DNA of 64,000 nucleotides. Source: Planctomycetota bacterium (lineage in GTDB: Bacteria > Planctomycetota > UBA1135 > GCA-002686595). Positions within the stretch are counted from its first letter, which is position 1, and each line of letters starts with the position of its first letter. Below, one piece after another: positions 48,950-59,225 of the stretch. Under the pieces are notes generated by a model. The model worked only from the letters and a program-made list of their open reading frames with translations, was not told where the DNA came from and did no database searches. The translations under genes and the position numbers were made by a program. The stretch is taken from assembly GCA_020847695.1 (NCBI GenBank), contig JADLBP010000211.1:62001-126000 (forward strand). The letters run 5' to 3'.

Positions 48950-51031
48950 CTAGCGTCGCGCTTCGAGCTCGTCGCACTGCTTCAGCCAGACATCGGTCAC
49001 TTTCGGCCGCGGATCGGGGCCGATCTCGACGGCGCGCTGGAACCACTTGCGGGCAGCGGCGACGTCGTGGTCGTGCTCGAGCGCGAGCACTCCGAGGTTC
49101 TCGTGCGCGTCGCCCCAGGCGTTCTCGAGCTCGAAGCGCTTGTCCTTGGCGAGCGTCGTGTCGGCGAGCTGGCGTTCGCCGAGCTCGACCGCGCGCAACA
49201 GCCACGCGCGCGCGCGCTCCCAATCACGCTTCAGGTAGTACACCTGGATCAGCGCGACGTCGTTCAGGATCCGGACGTCCTCGGGCGCGAGCTCGGCGGC
49301 CCGCTCGTACGCGGCGAAGCTCTGCTCGAAGAGGCGGGTCGCTTTCGCGCGCAGCGCGTCGGCCGCGCGCCCGAGCGCACGGCGCGAGGCTTCGTCGTCG
49401 GCGCCGGTGCGCGGGAGTTGCGCCGCCGCGCGCAGTTCCGCGAGACGCGCGGGATCGCGGATCTCGCCGCGCGACGCGCGCGCGAGGTCGTCCGCGTTGC
49501 CGGCGAGCTTGTCCGCGAGGTCGCGAGCGAAGAGCCCGGCGTTGTTCGCGAAGTCGAGGTTCCCGGGCTCGTACTCGAAGAGGCGCTGGAACGTCGCGGC
49601 GGCATCCTCGAGCGCACCGTCGCGTTGGAAGCCCGCGCCGACGTACGTCAGGCCGTCGACTCCCGAGCGCATGCGGCCCTCGATCGCGCAGCGCAGGCCG
49701 CCGGGGTAGAGCTCTTCCATCGACTCGAACGCGGCACGCGCGCCTGCGAGGTCGTTCGCGGCGAGCTTGGTCCAGCCGACGCCCGCGCGGCACATCGCTT
49801 CCCAGCCGAGCGCGGCGGACTCGAGGCTCGGATCGGCGCGGCGCGCGGCGGCGAGGTCGGCCTCGGCGCGCGCGTACTCGTTGACGCTCGACGCATCGTT
49901 CTTCGCGAGCGCGAGCTCGAAGCGCGTGACGCCGAGATCGAAACGCGCGCGAGCGAGCTCGGGATGCGAGCCGAGCACGCGCGTCATCGCCGCGGCGGCG
50001 GCCTCGAAGCCGCCGAGTTGCTGCGCCGCGCGCCAGAGGCCTTCGAGCAGCGCGGTTTCGGAGCTCGCGCGGTGCAGCCCGCGTTCGTACGCGCTGCGCG
50101 CTTCCTCGAAGCGGCCTTCGCTCTCCGCCAGCGCGCCGAGCTGCACCCAGATCCAACCGTCGGGCGAGTTGGTGCCGAGGTAGCGGGCGAGCGCGTCCTC
50201 GCATTCGACGCGCAGTGCGTCGGCTTCCGCCGATTGGTTGGCGCGCGCGAGGTAGTACGAGTCGAGCGCGGCGCGCGCCCACGTGCGCTCGCCGGGCTCG
50301 GCGAGCGGGCTCGTCGTGCCGCGCGCGTCGAGCCGGCGCAAACCTTCGCGCGCGAAGCGCAGCGCCTCGTCGGTCCGGCCGAGCGCGGCGGCCGCGCGGC
50401 TCGCGCCGAACGCCGCGGCCGGCTCGCCGTCGAGCTGCGTGAACGCGCCGAGCGCGCGCTCGATCAGCGCGGATTCACCGAGCTGTCGGCCCGCTTGCAA
50501 GCTCGCTTCCGCGAACGGCAGCAGCGTGTCCTGACGACCGGGCGCTTCGTGGCGGACGTCCTCGAGCAGCGCGACCGCTTCGAGCGCTTGGCCCGCGGCG
50601 AGCAGGCGGACGCCTTCCTGGAGGCGCGAGCCGACGATCAGCTCCTCGAGCAGGTCGCGCGCGGTCGCGAAATCGCCGTCCTCGATCGCTTGGATCGCCG
50701 CCGCGCGTTGGTCTTCGATCGCCGCGGGATCGGCGGGGGCCTGGGGCTCGGGGGCGGAGGGGTCGGTCTCGCCGGAAGCGGCCGGCGCGGTGGGGCCGAT
50801 CGGTGCGGCCGAGCTCTCCGCGGTGGGCTCGCGCGGCGTCTCCCGCGCGTCAGCGTCGTTCCGGCCGCTGCTCGGCTCGGTCGCGGCGAGCGCGGGCGCC
50901 GCGTTGTCCGCAGGGGCGCCTGCCGAGGCCGCCGGGTCGCTCGGTCCGCCCACGTCGGCGGGCTCGTTCGGCGTCGCGCGGCACGCCGCGAGCGCGGCGA
51001 AACCGATCAGACCGAAGCGCGCGACGTTCAT
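48950..51031 (-). CDS. TPR-repeat lipoprotein
   Basis: Lipobox 'FGLIGFAALAAC'; TPR-like repeats; ATG at 51031. Confidence 0.85.
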   Translation of the reverse strand: MNVARFGLIGFAALAACRATPNEPADVGGPSDPAASAGAPADNAAPALAATEPSSGRNDADARETPREPTAESSAAPIGPTAPAASGETDPSAPEPQAPADPAAIEDQRAAAIQAIEDGDFATARDLLEELIVGSRLQEGVRLLAAGQALEAVALLEDVRHEAPGRQDTLLPFAEASLQAGRQLGESALIERALGAFTQLDGEPAAAFGASRAAAALGRTDEALRFAREGLRRLDARGTTSPLAEPGERTWARAALDSYYLARANQSAEADALRVECEDALARYLGTNSPDGWIWVQLGALAESEGRFEEARSAYERGLHRASSETALLEGLWRAAQQLGGFEAAAAAMTRVLGSHPELARARFDLGVTRFELALAKNDASSVNEYARAEADLAAARRADPSLESAALGWEAMCRAGVGWTKLAANDLAGARAAFESMEELYPGGLRCAIEGRMRSGVDGLTYVGAGFQRDGALEDAAATFQRLFEYEPGNLDFANNAGLFARDLADKLAGNADDLARASRGEIRDPARLAELRAAAQLPRTGADDEASRRALGRAADALRAKATRLFEQSFAAYERAAELAPEDVRILNDVALIQVYYLKRDWERARAWLLRAVELGERQLADTTLAKDKRFELENAWGDAHENLGVLALEHDHDVAAARKWFQRAVEIGPDPRPKVTDVWLKQCDELEARR

Positions 51032-51412
51032 GCGGGGAGGGCGGGCCGCGGCGTGCGGACCGGGATGGAGGGGGAGTGTAGCCGACGCGAGTGGGCCGTT
51101 CACTCGCTCCACCGGCTCGGGCGCGCGCTCTAGCTCCGGCGAGCTCTCCGGTCACCCGTCGACGCGTCGCACGCTGGACTCCCGCTCGCGGCGAGCTCCG
51201 CGCGTGCGCTCGAGCCGCGAACTCGGCGGTCGCCCGGCCGCGGCGAGCGCGCCGGTCCCCAGCGGGCGACTCGAGCGCCCGACGTGACGCGATCGCGTGC
51301 GGGGCGGAAGAAGCTCCGCGCTCGCGCGTCCTGCACCTCCCCGTCGCGTTCGCTATCCTTCCCCGTTCCGCCGGGGGAGCTGCGCCCCGTTCTCCAGCCC
51401 GCGAGCGTTCCC

Positions 51413-54400
51413 GTGATCCCGATTCCCCGCCCGTCCGCCCGCCTCGCCTCCCTCGCTGCGCTCGCCGCGTTCGTCCTGACCGCCGGCGCGCTGCTCTCGG
51501 GCTGCGACAACCCCGCGTGCATCTTCGGGCCCAACGGCTGCCAGTCGGGCGGCGGGACCGGGGCGATCGGTTCCGAGCCCGCGACCGCGCCTTCGAACCA
51601 CACGTGGCTGCGGACCGGCGCGCCGACGTTGACCGCGAAGTTCCCGTCGACCAACACCGCGCACCCCGACTCGCCGATCGTGCTGGTGTTCAGCGAGTCG
51701 ATGTCGGCCTCGAAGCTCCAGAGTTCGTTCCGACTCGACGTCGAAGGCAGCCTGGGGCAACCGGTGCCGATCGGGCCGGTCGCGTTGGTCGGCGACGGAC
51801 GGATGTTGGTGCTCTTCCCGGCGGTCGCGCTGACCCCGGCGACCGGGTACACGCTCAGTTACGCCGAGCAAGCGGTGGTCGCCGACCTGCAGGGCACGCC
51901 GATCGACCAGCCCGCGGACAAGGTGATCTTCAGCTTCAAGACCGCCGACACCGCGCCCGCGACGCCGAAGGTGCTCGCGACGTGGCCGCCGGACAACGCG
52001 ACCAACCAGAGCCCGTTCGGCGAGATCGTGGTCGTGTTCGATCGCCGCGTCAACGCGAGCACGGTCGACACCGATTCGTTCGACATCCAGGTCGACGGCG
52101 CGCCGCCGCCGTTCGATCCGCTGCCGCAGGCGCTGCTGACCGTCACCAACGGCATCCCGGTCTCCGACACGCGCGTCTACCGTTTTCGCAGCGTCGACGA
52201 CGAGAACGAGGCGGTCGATCTCGGCGCCGACGCCGACGTCGCGGTGACGCTCTCGCCGAGCGGCCATCGCATCCGCATGGCGGACGGCTCGCAGCTCGCG
52301 GAGATCAAGATCGACTACACGACCGCGTCGTTCGCGCCGCCGTCCTCCGCCGAGATGGTGTCGCTGCCGTTCGACGGCATCGGGATCGCCCACCTGACCG
52401 GGGGCAGCACGAAGGTCGGCGAGCTCGAGATCGCGTTGACGCTCGACGACGGCCAAGCGACCGACCTGATCGGCGTCTTCGTGTTCGGCTACGAGAAAGC
52501 GTCGTCGCCGCCGACGCTCGCCGCGCTCTATCGCGAGTTCGAGCTCGGCGACGTCCCGTACGACGCGAACACGCACGTCGCGACGATTCGCGAAGCCCAG
52601 CTCGAGCTCACCGCGTCGACGTCGCCGCTGTCGACGCGCTTCGCCGACGGTCCGCTGTACTTCGCGTTCCGTCGCCAGCGCGGCTCGGTCGCGAGCACCG
52701 TGCGCCTGCTCGACTCCGACGCCGACGCCCAGGGCACGCAGACGCCGACGCAGGACACCAAGGCGCCGACGCTGACCGGATTCGGCCTGAGCGGCAGCGA
52801 CAAGACCAAGTTCCGCGGCGACGTGCGCAACTTCGCCCTGGTCGGACGCGCGAGCGAGCCGATCGAGTCGGTCGAGATCACGACCGCGCTCGGCGACAAC
52901 GGTACGTTGCCGTCGGTCGTCGCGTCGAACTCGGCCGGGCTCTTCGTGGCGCAGCCCTTCACGCAGCCCGAGTTCCTCTCGGCGCTCGATCCGCTCGCGG
53001 GCAACAACCCGCTCGACTTCAGCGTCGTGCTCTACGACCGCGCGCTCAACGAATCGACGCAGACCGACGCGGAGTACACCCAGGTCGGCGCGGTCGGCAC
53101 CGGTTCCGCGCTCGGCGCGACGGTCACCGTCGAAGTGTTCGACGTCAACACGCTCGCGTTCATCGCCGACGCGAACGTGTTCACGCACGAGGACTTCCTG
53201 TTGACCGTCGACGCGCTGGACCAGGACGTCACCGACGCGAGCGGACTCGCGACGCTCGACGCCGCGACGCTCGGCGACACGCTGGTCACCGTCGATGCGC
53301 CGGGCTACGACCTGGTGACCGTGCACGCGGTCGCGGTCGATCGCATCTCGATCGGGCTCGAGCCGAGCGGGCTCCTGCTCGGCACGGTCGACGGGCTGCT
53401 GTCGAGCGGCGACGGCAACGTCGCCGACTTCGAGCGCGTCTACGCCGACTCGCGCAAGCTAGAGGTCGACGAGCCGCTCGATGCGGTGCAGGTGTGCTCG
53501 ATCAATCCGACGACCGCGAGCTACGAGTGCGCGTTCGGTCCGTACGACGTCCGTCCGAATCGCATCGGCGCGGTCGCGGTCGGCGTCACCGACACGCCGG
53601 CGAGCGAGTTCAACTACACCGCCGCGGGCTTCCTCAAGGGCTACGCGATCGAGGTGCCGGTCAAGCAGGTCTCGGTCAACGGCACGCAGGACGTCGACGT
53701 CGATCTCGACGCGCTGCTCGACGATCCGTCGACGACGCTCGAGGACGCTCCGATCGACGGGCCGGCGACGTTGTTCGATGCGTCGACGGTGACCGGGCTC
53801 GACGTCAACGACCTCTCCGGCGCTCCGCGGGTCTTCCTCGAGAGCCCGATCCCGGCGCTCGCGCGCCCCGGCGCGGTCGGCTTCGGCGTCGCGTTCGACC
53901 AGGGCGGCAGCGTCTGGAAGCTGCGCACCGCGTACCCCGGCATCGCGGACCCGACCGACGGCAAGTACCCGGGCGACGACAAGGGCGAGCTCGTGCTCGA
54001 CGGCACGATCGATCCCGACCTGATGCTCCACTGCGAGCTGCGCGACGTGTACGGCGCCCGCGTCGGCCGCCGACCGCGGATGTCCGCGGTCGGCGCGAAC
54101 CTCGCCGCGCCCAGCGCGCCGGCGCTGCTCGTGCCCGCGCCATCGGGCTCGACCGGCGCCGAAGGCTTCGACCTCGAGTTCGAGAACACGCTGCCGGATG
54201 CGCTCGGGCTGCCCGGGCTCTACCGCGTGACGCTCTCGGACGACTCCGGCCGAGCCTGGCGTCTCTACGTCGCCGATCCGGACGATGCGTCGCCGACCGT
54301 TCGCGTGCACGCCCCCGATTTGCTCGCGTCCGGCGGCGTCGGGCTGTCCGACGGGACGCTCCACGCGACGATCGAGGCGTTCGCGTGGTCGGGCTTCGCG

Positions 54401-54484
54401 TGGGACGCCTTCTTCTGGACCGACGTCGAGCGCGAGCACGACGCTTTCGCCCAGAGCGCGCCTTTCAGCTTCAGCAAGCCCTGA
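51413..54484 (+). CDS. Large surface lipoprotein with Big_5/Ig-like repeats
   Basis: Lipobox 'FVLTAGALLSGC'; 'SPIVLVFSESMSASKLQSSFRLDVEG..' and 'GEIVVVFDRRVNASTVDTDSFDIQV'; GTG start inferred at 51413. Confidence 0.8.
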   Translation: MIPIPRPSARLASLAALAAFVLTAGALLSGCDNPACIFGPNGCQSGGGTGAIGSEPATAPSNHTWLRTGAPTLTAKFPSTNTAHPDSPIVLVFSESMSASKLQSSFRLDVEGSLGQPVPIGPVALVGDGRMLVLFPAVALTPATGYTLSYAEQAVVADLQGTPIDQPADKVIFSFKTADTAPATPKVLATWPPDNATNQSPFGEIVVVFDRRVNASTVDTDSFDIQVDGAPPPFDPLPQALLTVTNGIPVSDTRVYRFRSVDDENEAVDLGADADVAVTLSPSGHRIRMADGSQLAEIKIDYTTASFAPPSSAEMVSLPFDGIGIAHLTGGSTKVGELEIALTLDDGQATDLIGVFVFGYEKASSPPTLAALYREFELGDVPYDANTHVATIREAQLELTASTSPLSTRFADGPLYFAFRRQRGSVASTVRLLDSDADAQGTQTPTQDTKAPTLTGFGLSGSDKTKFRGDVRNFALVGRASEPIESVEITTALGDNGTLPSVVASNSAGLFVAQPFTQPEFLSALDPLAGNNPLDFSVVLYDRALNESTQTDAEYTQVGAVGTGSALGATVTVEVFDVNTLAFIADANVFTHEDFLLTVDALDQDVTDASGLATLDAATLGDTLVTVDAPGYDLVTVHAVAVDRISIGLEPSGLLLGTVDGLLSSGDGNVADFERVYADSRKLEVDEPLDAVQVCSINPTTASYECAFGPYDVRPNRIGAVAVGVTDTPASEFNYTAAGFLKGYAIEVPVKQVSVNGTQDVDVDLDALLDDPSTTLEDAPIDGPATLFDASTVTGLDVNDLSGAPRVFLESPIPALARPGAVGFGVAFDQGGSVWKLRTAYPGIADPTDGKYPGDDKGELVLDGTIDPDLMLHCELRDVYGARVGRRPRMSAVGANLAAPSAPALLVPAPSGSTGAEGFDLEFENTLPDALGLPGLYRVTLSDDSGRAWRLYVADPDDASPTVRVHAPDLLASGGVGLSDGTLHATIEAFAWSGFAWDAFFWTDVEREHDAFAQSAPFSFSKP

Positions 54485-54568
54485 ACGAACTCGCGCGGCG
54501 TCGCGGTTTTCCGTTAGGCCCCGCGCCACCCGGCTCCGTAGAATCCGCGCCGTCTTCCGACGCGAGAG

Positions 54569-55174
54569 GTGACCGTGAAGCTCCGAATCGTTGCGATTTC
54601 CTCGTTCCTCGGCCTGGCGGCCCTCCTTTCTTCCCTGAGCGGCTGCGACTCGCCGCGGACGGCCCCGCGTGGCGCCGACAACCTCGAGCTGCACACCGGA
54701 CGGCTGCGTCAAGCGAACCCGCTCGACATCGCGGTCCTGCCGGTGCAGAACAACTCGGGCAACGAGCACGTGCCGCTCGACCTGCTGCGCTCCGCGTTCC
54801 ACCGCGGGCTCGTTCGCCAGCGCTACACGCCGCTCGCGCTCGCGTACGTCGACTCGAAGATCGTCGAAGCCGCGTACACGCCCGGCGACACCGACGAGAA
54901 TGCGATCCTGCAGGTCTTCGTCACCCGCTGGGACGACGCTCGCTGGAAGTCGAGCGCCGAGCTGCGCATCGACGGCGAGGTCTACCTGCTCGACGTCGGC
55001 AATCCGGATCCGACCAAGGCGCTGTGGGGCGGCAAGGTGTCGCGCACGGTGTCGATGCTCGCGCGTCGCCAGGTCGTCGCCTCCGACGGCGAGCTCCTCG
55101 GCGAAGCGTTGCAGCAGTTCGCGGACGACGTGCTGGCGTCGCTGCCGGCGCGCAACCCCGAGCAGGCGCCCTAG
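54569..55174 (+). CDS. Lipoprotein (GNA1162-like), function unknown
   Basis: Lipobox 'LAALLSSLSGC'; 'LDIAVLPVQNNSGNEHVPLDLLRSAFHRGLVRQRYTPLALAYVD'. Confidence 0.8.
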   Translation: MTVKLRIVAISSFLGLAALLSSLSGCDSPRTAPRGADNLELHTGRLRQANPLDIAVLPVQNNSGNEHVPLDLLRSAFHRGLVRQRYTPLALAYVDSKIVEAAYTPGDTDENAILQVFVTRWDDARWKSSAELRIDGEVYLLDVGNPDPTKALWGGKVSRTVSMLARRQVVASDGELLGEALQQFADDVLASLPARNPEQAP

Positions 55175-55256
55175 GCTCCGCAGGCTCGCGCGCGAGCGCG
55201 CCGCGGTCGATTCCAGCCGCCGCGCGCCCGTCCGCCACGGCCAGCGGGTGCTCGCG

Positions 55257-56654
55257 ATGTCGCTTCTCGGCACGACTCCTTCGCGCGGGCCCGGCGCGAG
55301 CTTCGCGCTCGCGACTCTGCTGCTCCCTGCCGTGTTGCTGTGGTGCGCGACGCTCTCGTTCGCGCGCCCGGGCGAAGGCGAGCGCAAGCCGAACGTCGTG
55401 CTGATCGTCGCCGACGACCTCGGTTACGCGGATCTCGGCGTCCAAGGCGCGCGCGACGTGCGCACGCCGAACCTCGATCGACTCGCGGCGGAGGGCGTGC
55501 GCTTCACCGCCGGTTACGTCACCGCGCCGCTGTGCGCTCCGAGCCGCGCGGCGCTGTTGACCGGCCGCTACGGCCAGCGCTTCGGGCTCGAGACCAACCC
55601 GGGTTCCGAACGCGACGCCGCCGCGGGCTTCGGCGTGCCGCGCGACGAGCCGATGCTCGCGGAACGCCTGAAGGCCGCCGGCTACGCGACCGCGATCGTC
55701 GGCAAGTGGCACGTCGGTTACGAAGCCGAGCTGCGGCCGCAGCGCCGAGGCTTCGACAGCTTCTTCGGCTTCCTCTCCGGCTCGAGCCGCTACGTCGCGC
55801 GCAACCTGCGCAACCCGATCCTGCGCGGCGACGAGCCGACCAAGGTCGAGGGTTACCTGACCGACGCGTTCACGCGCGAAGCGGTCGAGTTCATCGGCGC
55901 GCACGCCGAGCAGCCGTTCTTCCTCTACGTGCCGTTCAACGCGGTGCACGTGCCGCTCGAAGCTCCCGAGCCCGACCGCGAGCGCTTCGCCGGGATCTCC
56001 GACGAGAAGCGGCGCACGTTCGCCGTGATGCTCTCGAAGCTCGACTCCGGCGTCGGCGCGATCCTCGCGGCGCTCGACGAGAAGAAGCTCTCCGAGGACA
56101 CGCTGGTGATCTTCCTCTCCGACAACGGCGGCGCGACGGCGGAGAACACGTCGAGGAACGCGCCGCTGCGCGGCGAGAAGCCCGAGCTCTACGAAGGCGG
56201 CGTGCGCGTGCCGTTCCTCGTCCGCTGGACCGGCAAGCTGAAGGCGGGGACCGTCGAGGCGCGGCCGGTGAGCTCGCTCGACGTCGTGCCGACGGTGCTC
56301 GCGGCCGCGGGTCTGGCGAAGGGCGGCGGCCGCCCCGATGGCAAGACGGACGACAAGCCGCTCGACGGCGTCGACCTCGTGCCGTTCCTGACCGGCAAGT
56401 CGAAGGCGCGGCCGCACGACGCGCTCTTCTGGCGGATCGGCAAGGACTCCGCGGCGCGCGTCGGCGACTGGAAGCTCGTCGTCCACGGCGATCAGACCGA
56501 GCTCTACGACCTGACCGAAGACCTCGCGGAGAAGACGAACCTCGCCAAGCGCCGGCCGGAGGTCGTCGCGAAGCTGCGCGCGGCGTACGAGGCTTGGGAG
56601 CGCCAATTGGTCGCACCGCGTTGGACTCCGACGCGCGGAGCAGGCGACGAATAG
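55257..56654 (+). CDS. Type I sulfatase (arylsulfatase family)
   Basis: 'PNVVLIVADDLGYADLGVQGARDVRTPNLDRLAAEG', formylglycine motif 'CAPSRAALLTGRY', 'AIVGKWHVG'. Confidence 0.93.
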   Translation: MSLLGTTPSRGPGASFALATLLLPAVLLWCATLSFARPGEGERKPNVVLIVADDLGYADLGVQGARDVRTPNLDRLAAEGVRFTAGYVTAPLCAPSRAALLTGRYGQRFGLETNPGSERDAAAGFGVPRDEPMLAERLKAAGYATAIVGKWHVGYEAELRPQRRGFDSFFGFLSGSSRYVARNLRNPILRGDEPTKVEGYLTDAFTREAVEFIGAHAEQPFFLYVPFNAVHVPLEAPEPDRERFAGISDEKRRTFAVMLSKLDSGVGAILAALDEKKLSEDTLVIFLSDNGGATAENTSRNAPLRGEKPELYEGGVRVPFLVRWTGKLKAGTVEARPVSSLDVVPTVLAAAGLAKGGGRPDGKTDDKPLDGVDLVPFLTGKSKARPHDALFWRIGKDSAARVGDWKLVVHGDQTELYDLTEDLAEKTNLAKRRPEVVAKLRAAYEAWERQLVAPRWTPTRGAGDE

Positions 56655-56724
56655 CGTTCGCTCGCCGGAGCGAGCCGGCGCGTCGCCGCGGTTAGGATGG
56701 ACGTCGCGCCTCCGAGGCGAAGCC

Positions 56725-58269
56725 ATGCAGCGAAAGAGCGCGACCCCCGTTCCCCGCGACGCCCGACGCGGACGCACCGCCGCCTGGCTCGCGGCGCTGG
56801 TCGCGGTGTCGCTGCTCGTCGTCGCGGGCGGGCTCTGGTGGCAGCGCCGGAGCGAGCCCGCGCGCCGTCCCGACGTCGTGTTCTTGCTGATCGACACGCT
56901 GCGCGCCGATCGGCTGTCGTGCTACGGCTACCCGCGGCCGACGTCGCCGTTCCTCGACTCGCTGGCCGCCGACGGCGTGCTCTTCGAGGACGTCACGTGC
57001 CAGTTCTCGTGGACGCGGCCGTCGATGGTGTCGCTGATGGAAGGCCGCTACCTGACCGCGTATCGTGACGCGATCGAGGACGGGGTGCCGACGCTGCCCG
57101 ACGCGTTCCAGCGCGCCGGCTACCGCACGGTCGGGCTCGTCGCCAACGCGTCGGTCAACGCGGAGACCGGTTTCGCGCGCGGCTTCGACCACTACGACTC
57201 CGGCGACCTGAAGGCGAGCGGCCCGATCTACGCGGACTTCCTGCGTGACGTCGACGAGCTCTCGTCGTCGCTGTGGCAACCGCTGCAGACCGCGCTCGCA
57301 CGCGACGAGCACGGCGAGCGTCCGCCGCTCTTCCTCTACCTGCACGTGATGGACGTGCACGATCCCTACGATCCGTATCCGGAGTTCGACGCGGCGCTGC
57401 CGAGCACGAGCAGCGCGCCGGTGCTGCCGCTCGACTGGCAGCGCGAGACGTTGCGCGCGAAAGGTGCGCCCGCGGCCGACCTGAAGGCGCACGAGCAGGC
57501 GCTCGGCGAGCTCGCGGAGGAGCGCGGACGCTACGACCAAGGCGTGCGGCACACCGACCAGGCGCTGCAGCGGCTCTTCGCGCGCTTGCGCGAGCTCGGC
57601 GTGCTCGATCACACCGTGCTCGCGATCGCCGCGGATCACGGCGAGGGTCTGTGGGAGCACCTGACGCCGAGCTCGGACGCGGAGCTCGCGACGTTGCCGC
57701 CCGCCGAGTTCTTCTACCAGAAGCACGGCGCGTCGCAGTTCCAAGAGGTGCTCGCGACGCCGTTGATCCTCTCCGGCCCCGGCGTCGTGCGCGGCCTGCG
57801 CGTGCGCGAGGCCGTCGAGAACGTCGACCTCTTCCCGACGCTGCTCGAGCTCTGCGACTTGCCGCGACCGAATGGATTGCACGGCCGCTCGCTCGCGCCG
57901 GTGCTGCGCGGCGACGGCGAGCCCGCGTCGCTCGCGCGCGACTTCGTCTACAGCTTCGGCGTGCACGGCAACGCGCTGCGCGAGGTCGCGACCGGGCTCA
58001 AGCTGATCATGCCGCGCGGCAAGGCGTTGGCGGCGGGGCACGAGCTCCAGCTCTACGACCTGAAGTCGGATCCCGAGGAGCGCGACGACCTCGCTCGCGC
58101 GCGTCCGGCGGACGTCAAGCGCCTGGTCGCCGCGTTTCTGGCGTGGGAACAGGCGTACCCGACCGCGGCCAGCCTGCGCGACCGCACGGTCGAGCGCCTG
58201 AAGGCCGAGCAAGGCGAGCTGCTGCGCGGGCTCGGCTACACCGGGCTCGACGTCGGCGGCGATCAGTAG
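56725..58269 (+). CDS. Membrane-anchored sulfatase-superfamily hydrolase lacking the Cys/Ser-x-P-x-R motif
   Basis: '[61 protein letters not shown]', '[12 protein letters not shown]'. Confidence 0.9.
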   Translation: MQRKSATPVPRDARRGRTAAWLAALVAVSLLVVAGGLWWQRRSEPARRPDVVFLLIDTLRADRLSCYGYPRPTSPFLDSLAADGVLFEDVTCQFSWTRPSMVSLMEGRYLTAYRDAIEDGVPTLPDAFQRAGYRTVGLVANASVNAETGFARGFDHYDSGDLKASGPIYADFLRDVDELSSSLWQPLQTALARDEHGERPPLFLYLHVMDVHDPYDPYPEFDAALPSTSSAPVLPLDWQRETLRAKGAPAADLKAHEQALGELAEERGRYDQGVRHTDQALQRLFARLRELGVLDHTVLAIAADHGEGLWEHLTPSSDAELATLPPAEFFYQKHGASQFQEVLATPLILSGPGVVRGLRVREAVENVDLFPTLLELCDLPRPNGLHGRSLAPVLRGDGEPASLARDFVYSFGVHGNALREVATGLKLIMPRGKALAAGHELQLYDLKSDPEERDDLARARPADVKRLVAAFLAWEQAYPTAASLRDRTVERLKAEQGELLRGLGYTGLDVGGDQ

Positions 58270-58561
58270 GCGCGCCGCGCCGCAAAGGGCGCGATCGGCG
58301 CCGCGCCCCGGCCCGTTGAGCTGCGTCGCGTCCGGCGTCGGCGACGCACCGCGTCCGTCCGGCGTCCGCGGTGATCGGCTCGCCTGTGGGGCCCGCTCGG
58401 TCCGAGCGAGCGCCCCGAGCGCCCGCCGATCGGCGTCCAACGACCCAACGGCGGCCGACCTCGCCTGCGCCGACCCGTCACCGAGCTCGGGGCGAGGTCG
58501 CGGGCTCGATCCGCGCCGGTGGGGGCGCCGTCGGGCCTTCCCGGTCGGATCCCGCGGTCGA

Positions 58562-58590
58562 CTTGGTTCCGCCGGGGACCTCGCTATACT
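58562..58590 (+). promoter_or_regulatory. Putative promoter upstream of rpsO (CTTGGT-N17-TATACT)
   Basis: -10 TATACT at 58585-58590; moderate -35. Confidence 0.5.
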
Positions 58591-58789
58591 CCTCGGCCCC
58601 TTCGCTGGGTTTGGGGCGGGTGCCTACCCGCGCCAAGGGCCGGTCGATCGCACCGTCGGTGCGAGCCGGCGCACCCGGTACCTGGAGTTCCAACCCTGGG
58701 TTCCGGGCAAGTTCCAGGATCGCCGACCGGTCGACGCGCTGTCGACGCAACACGGCCGACGATCAGTCGCCAGACATTTGGAGATTGCC

Positions 58790-59059
58790 ATGGCAATCAC
58801 TGCCGATCGCAAGGCTCAGGTCATCAAGGAGTTCGCCCGGATCCCGGGCGACACCGGTTCCCCGGAAGTTCAGGTCGCCGTCCTCACCGAGGAAATCAAG
58901 GCGCTGACGGAGCACCTGCGGTCGCACCGCAAGGACTACACCTCTCGCCGGGGCCTCCTGATGATGGTCGGCGCGCGCAGCAAGCTCTTGAAGTACCTGC
59001 GCACGAAGGCTCCCGAGCGCTATCAGCTCGTGGTCAACAAGCTCGGCCTCCGTCGCTGA
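58790..59059 (+). CDS. rpsO: 30S ribosomal protein S15
   Basis: '[52 protein letters not shown]'. Confidence 0.98.
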   Translation: MAITADRKAQVIKEFARIPGDTGSPEVQVAVLTEEIKALTEHLRSHRKDYTSRRGLLMMVGARSKLLKYLRTKAPERYQLVVNKLGLRR

Positions 59060-59146
59060 GCCGAGCCTGAAGGAGGACTCCTCGACGTGAGCGCGTGCAG
59101 CCGAGCCAAGACGGAGCTGACGCGGTCGACGTGCGAGGTGCTTGGA

Positions 59147-59173
59147 GGAGCGTTCGCCTGGCGCGAGCGCTCC
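59147..59173 (+). other. rpsO-pnp intergenic stem-loop
   Basis: 11-bp stem ggagcgttcgc/gcgagcgctcc (one U-G pair), loop ctggc; no downstream T-tract. Confidence 0.7.
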
Positions 59174-59225
59174 GCGTGGTAAGGGAATTCAACGCAACGA
59201 TTCGAGACAAAAGGACATTGGTTTC

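Noticed and set aside
51091-55404. 1437-aa + strand ORF
   Set aside because: Off-frame shadow of the Big_5 lipoprotein and the following genes; Arg-rich.
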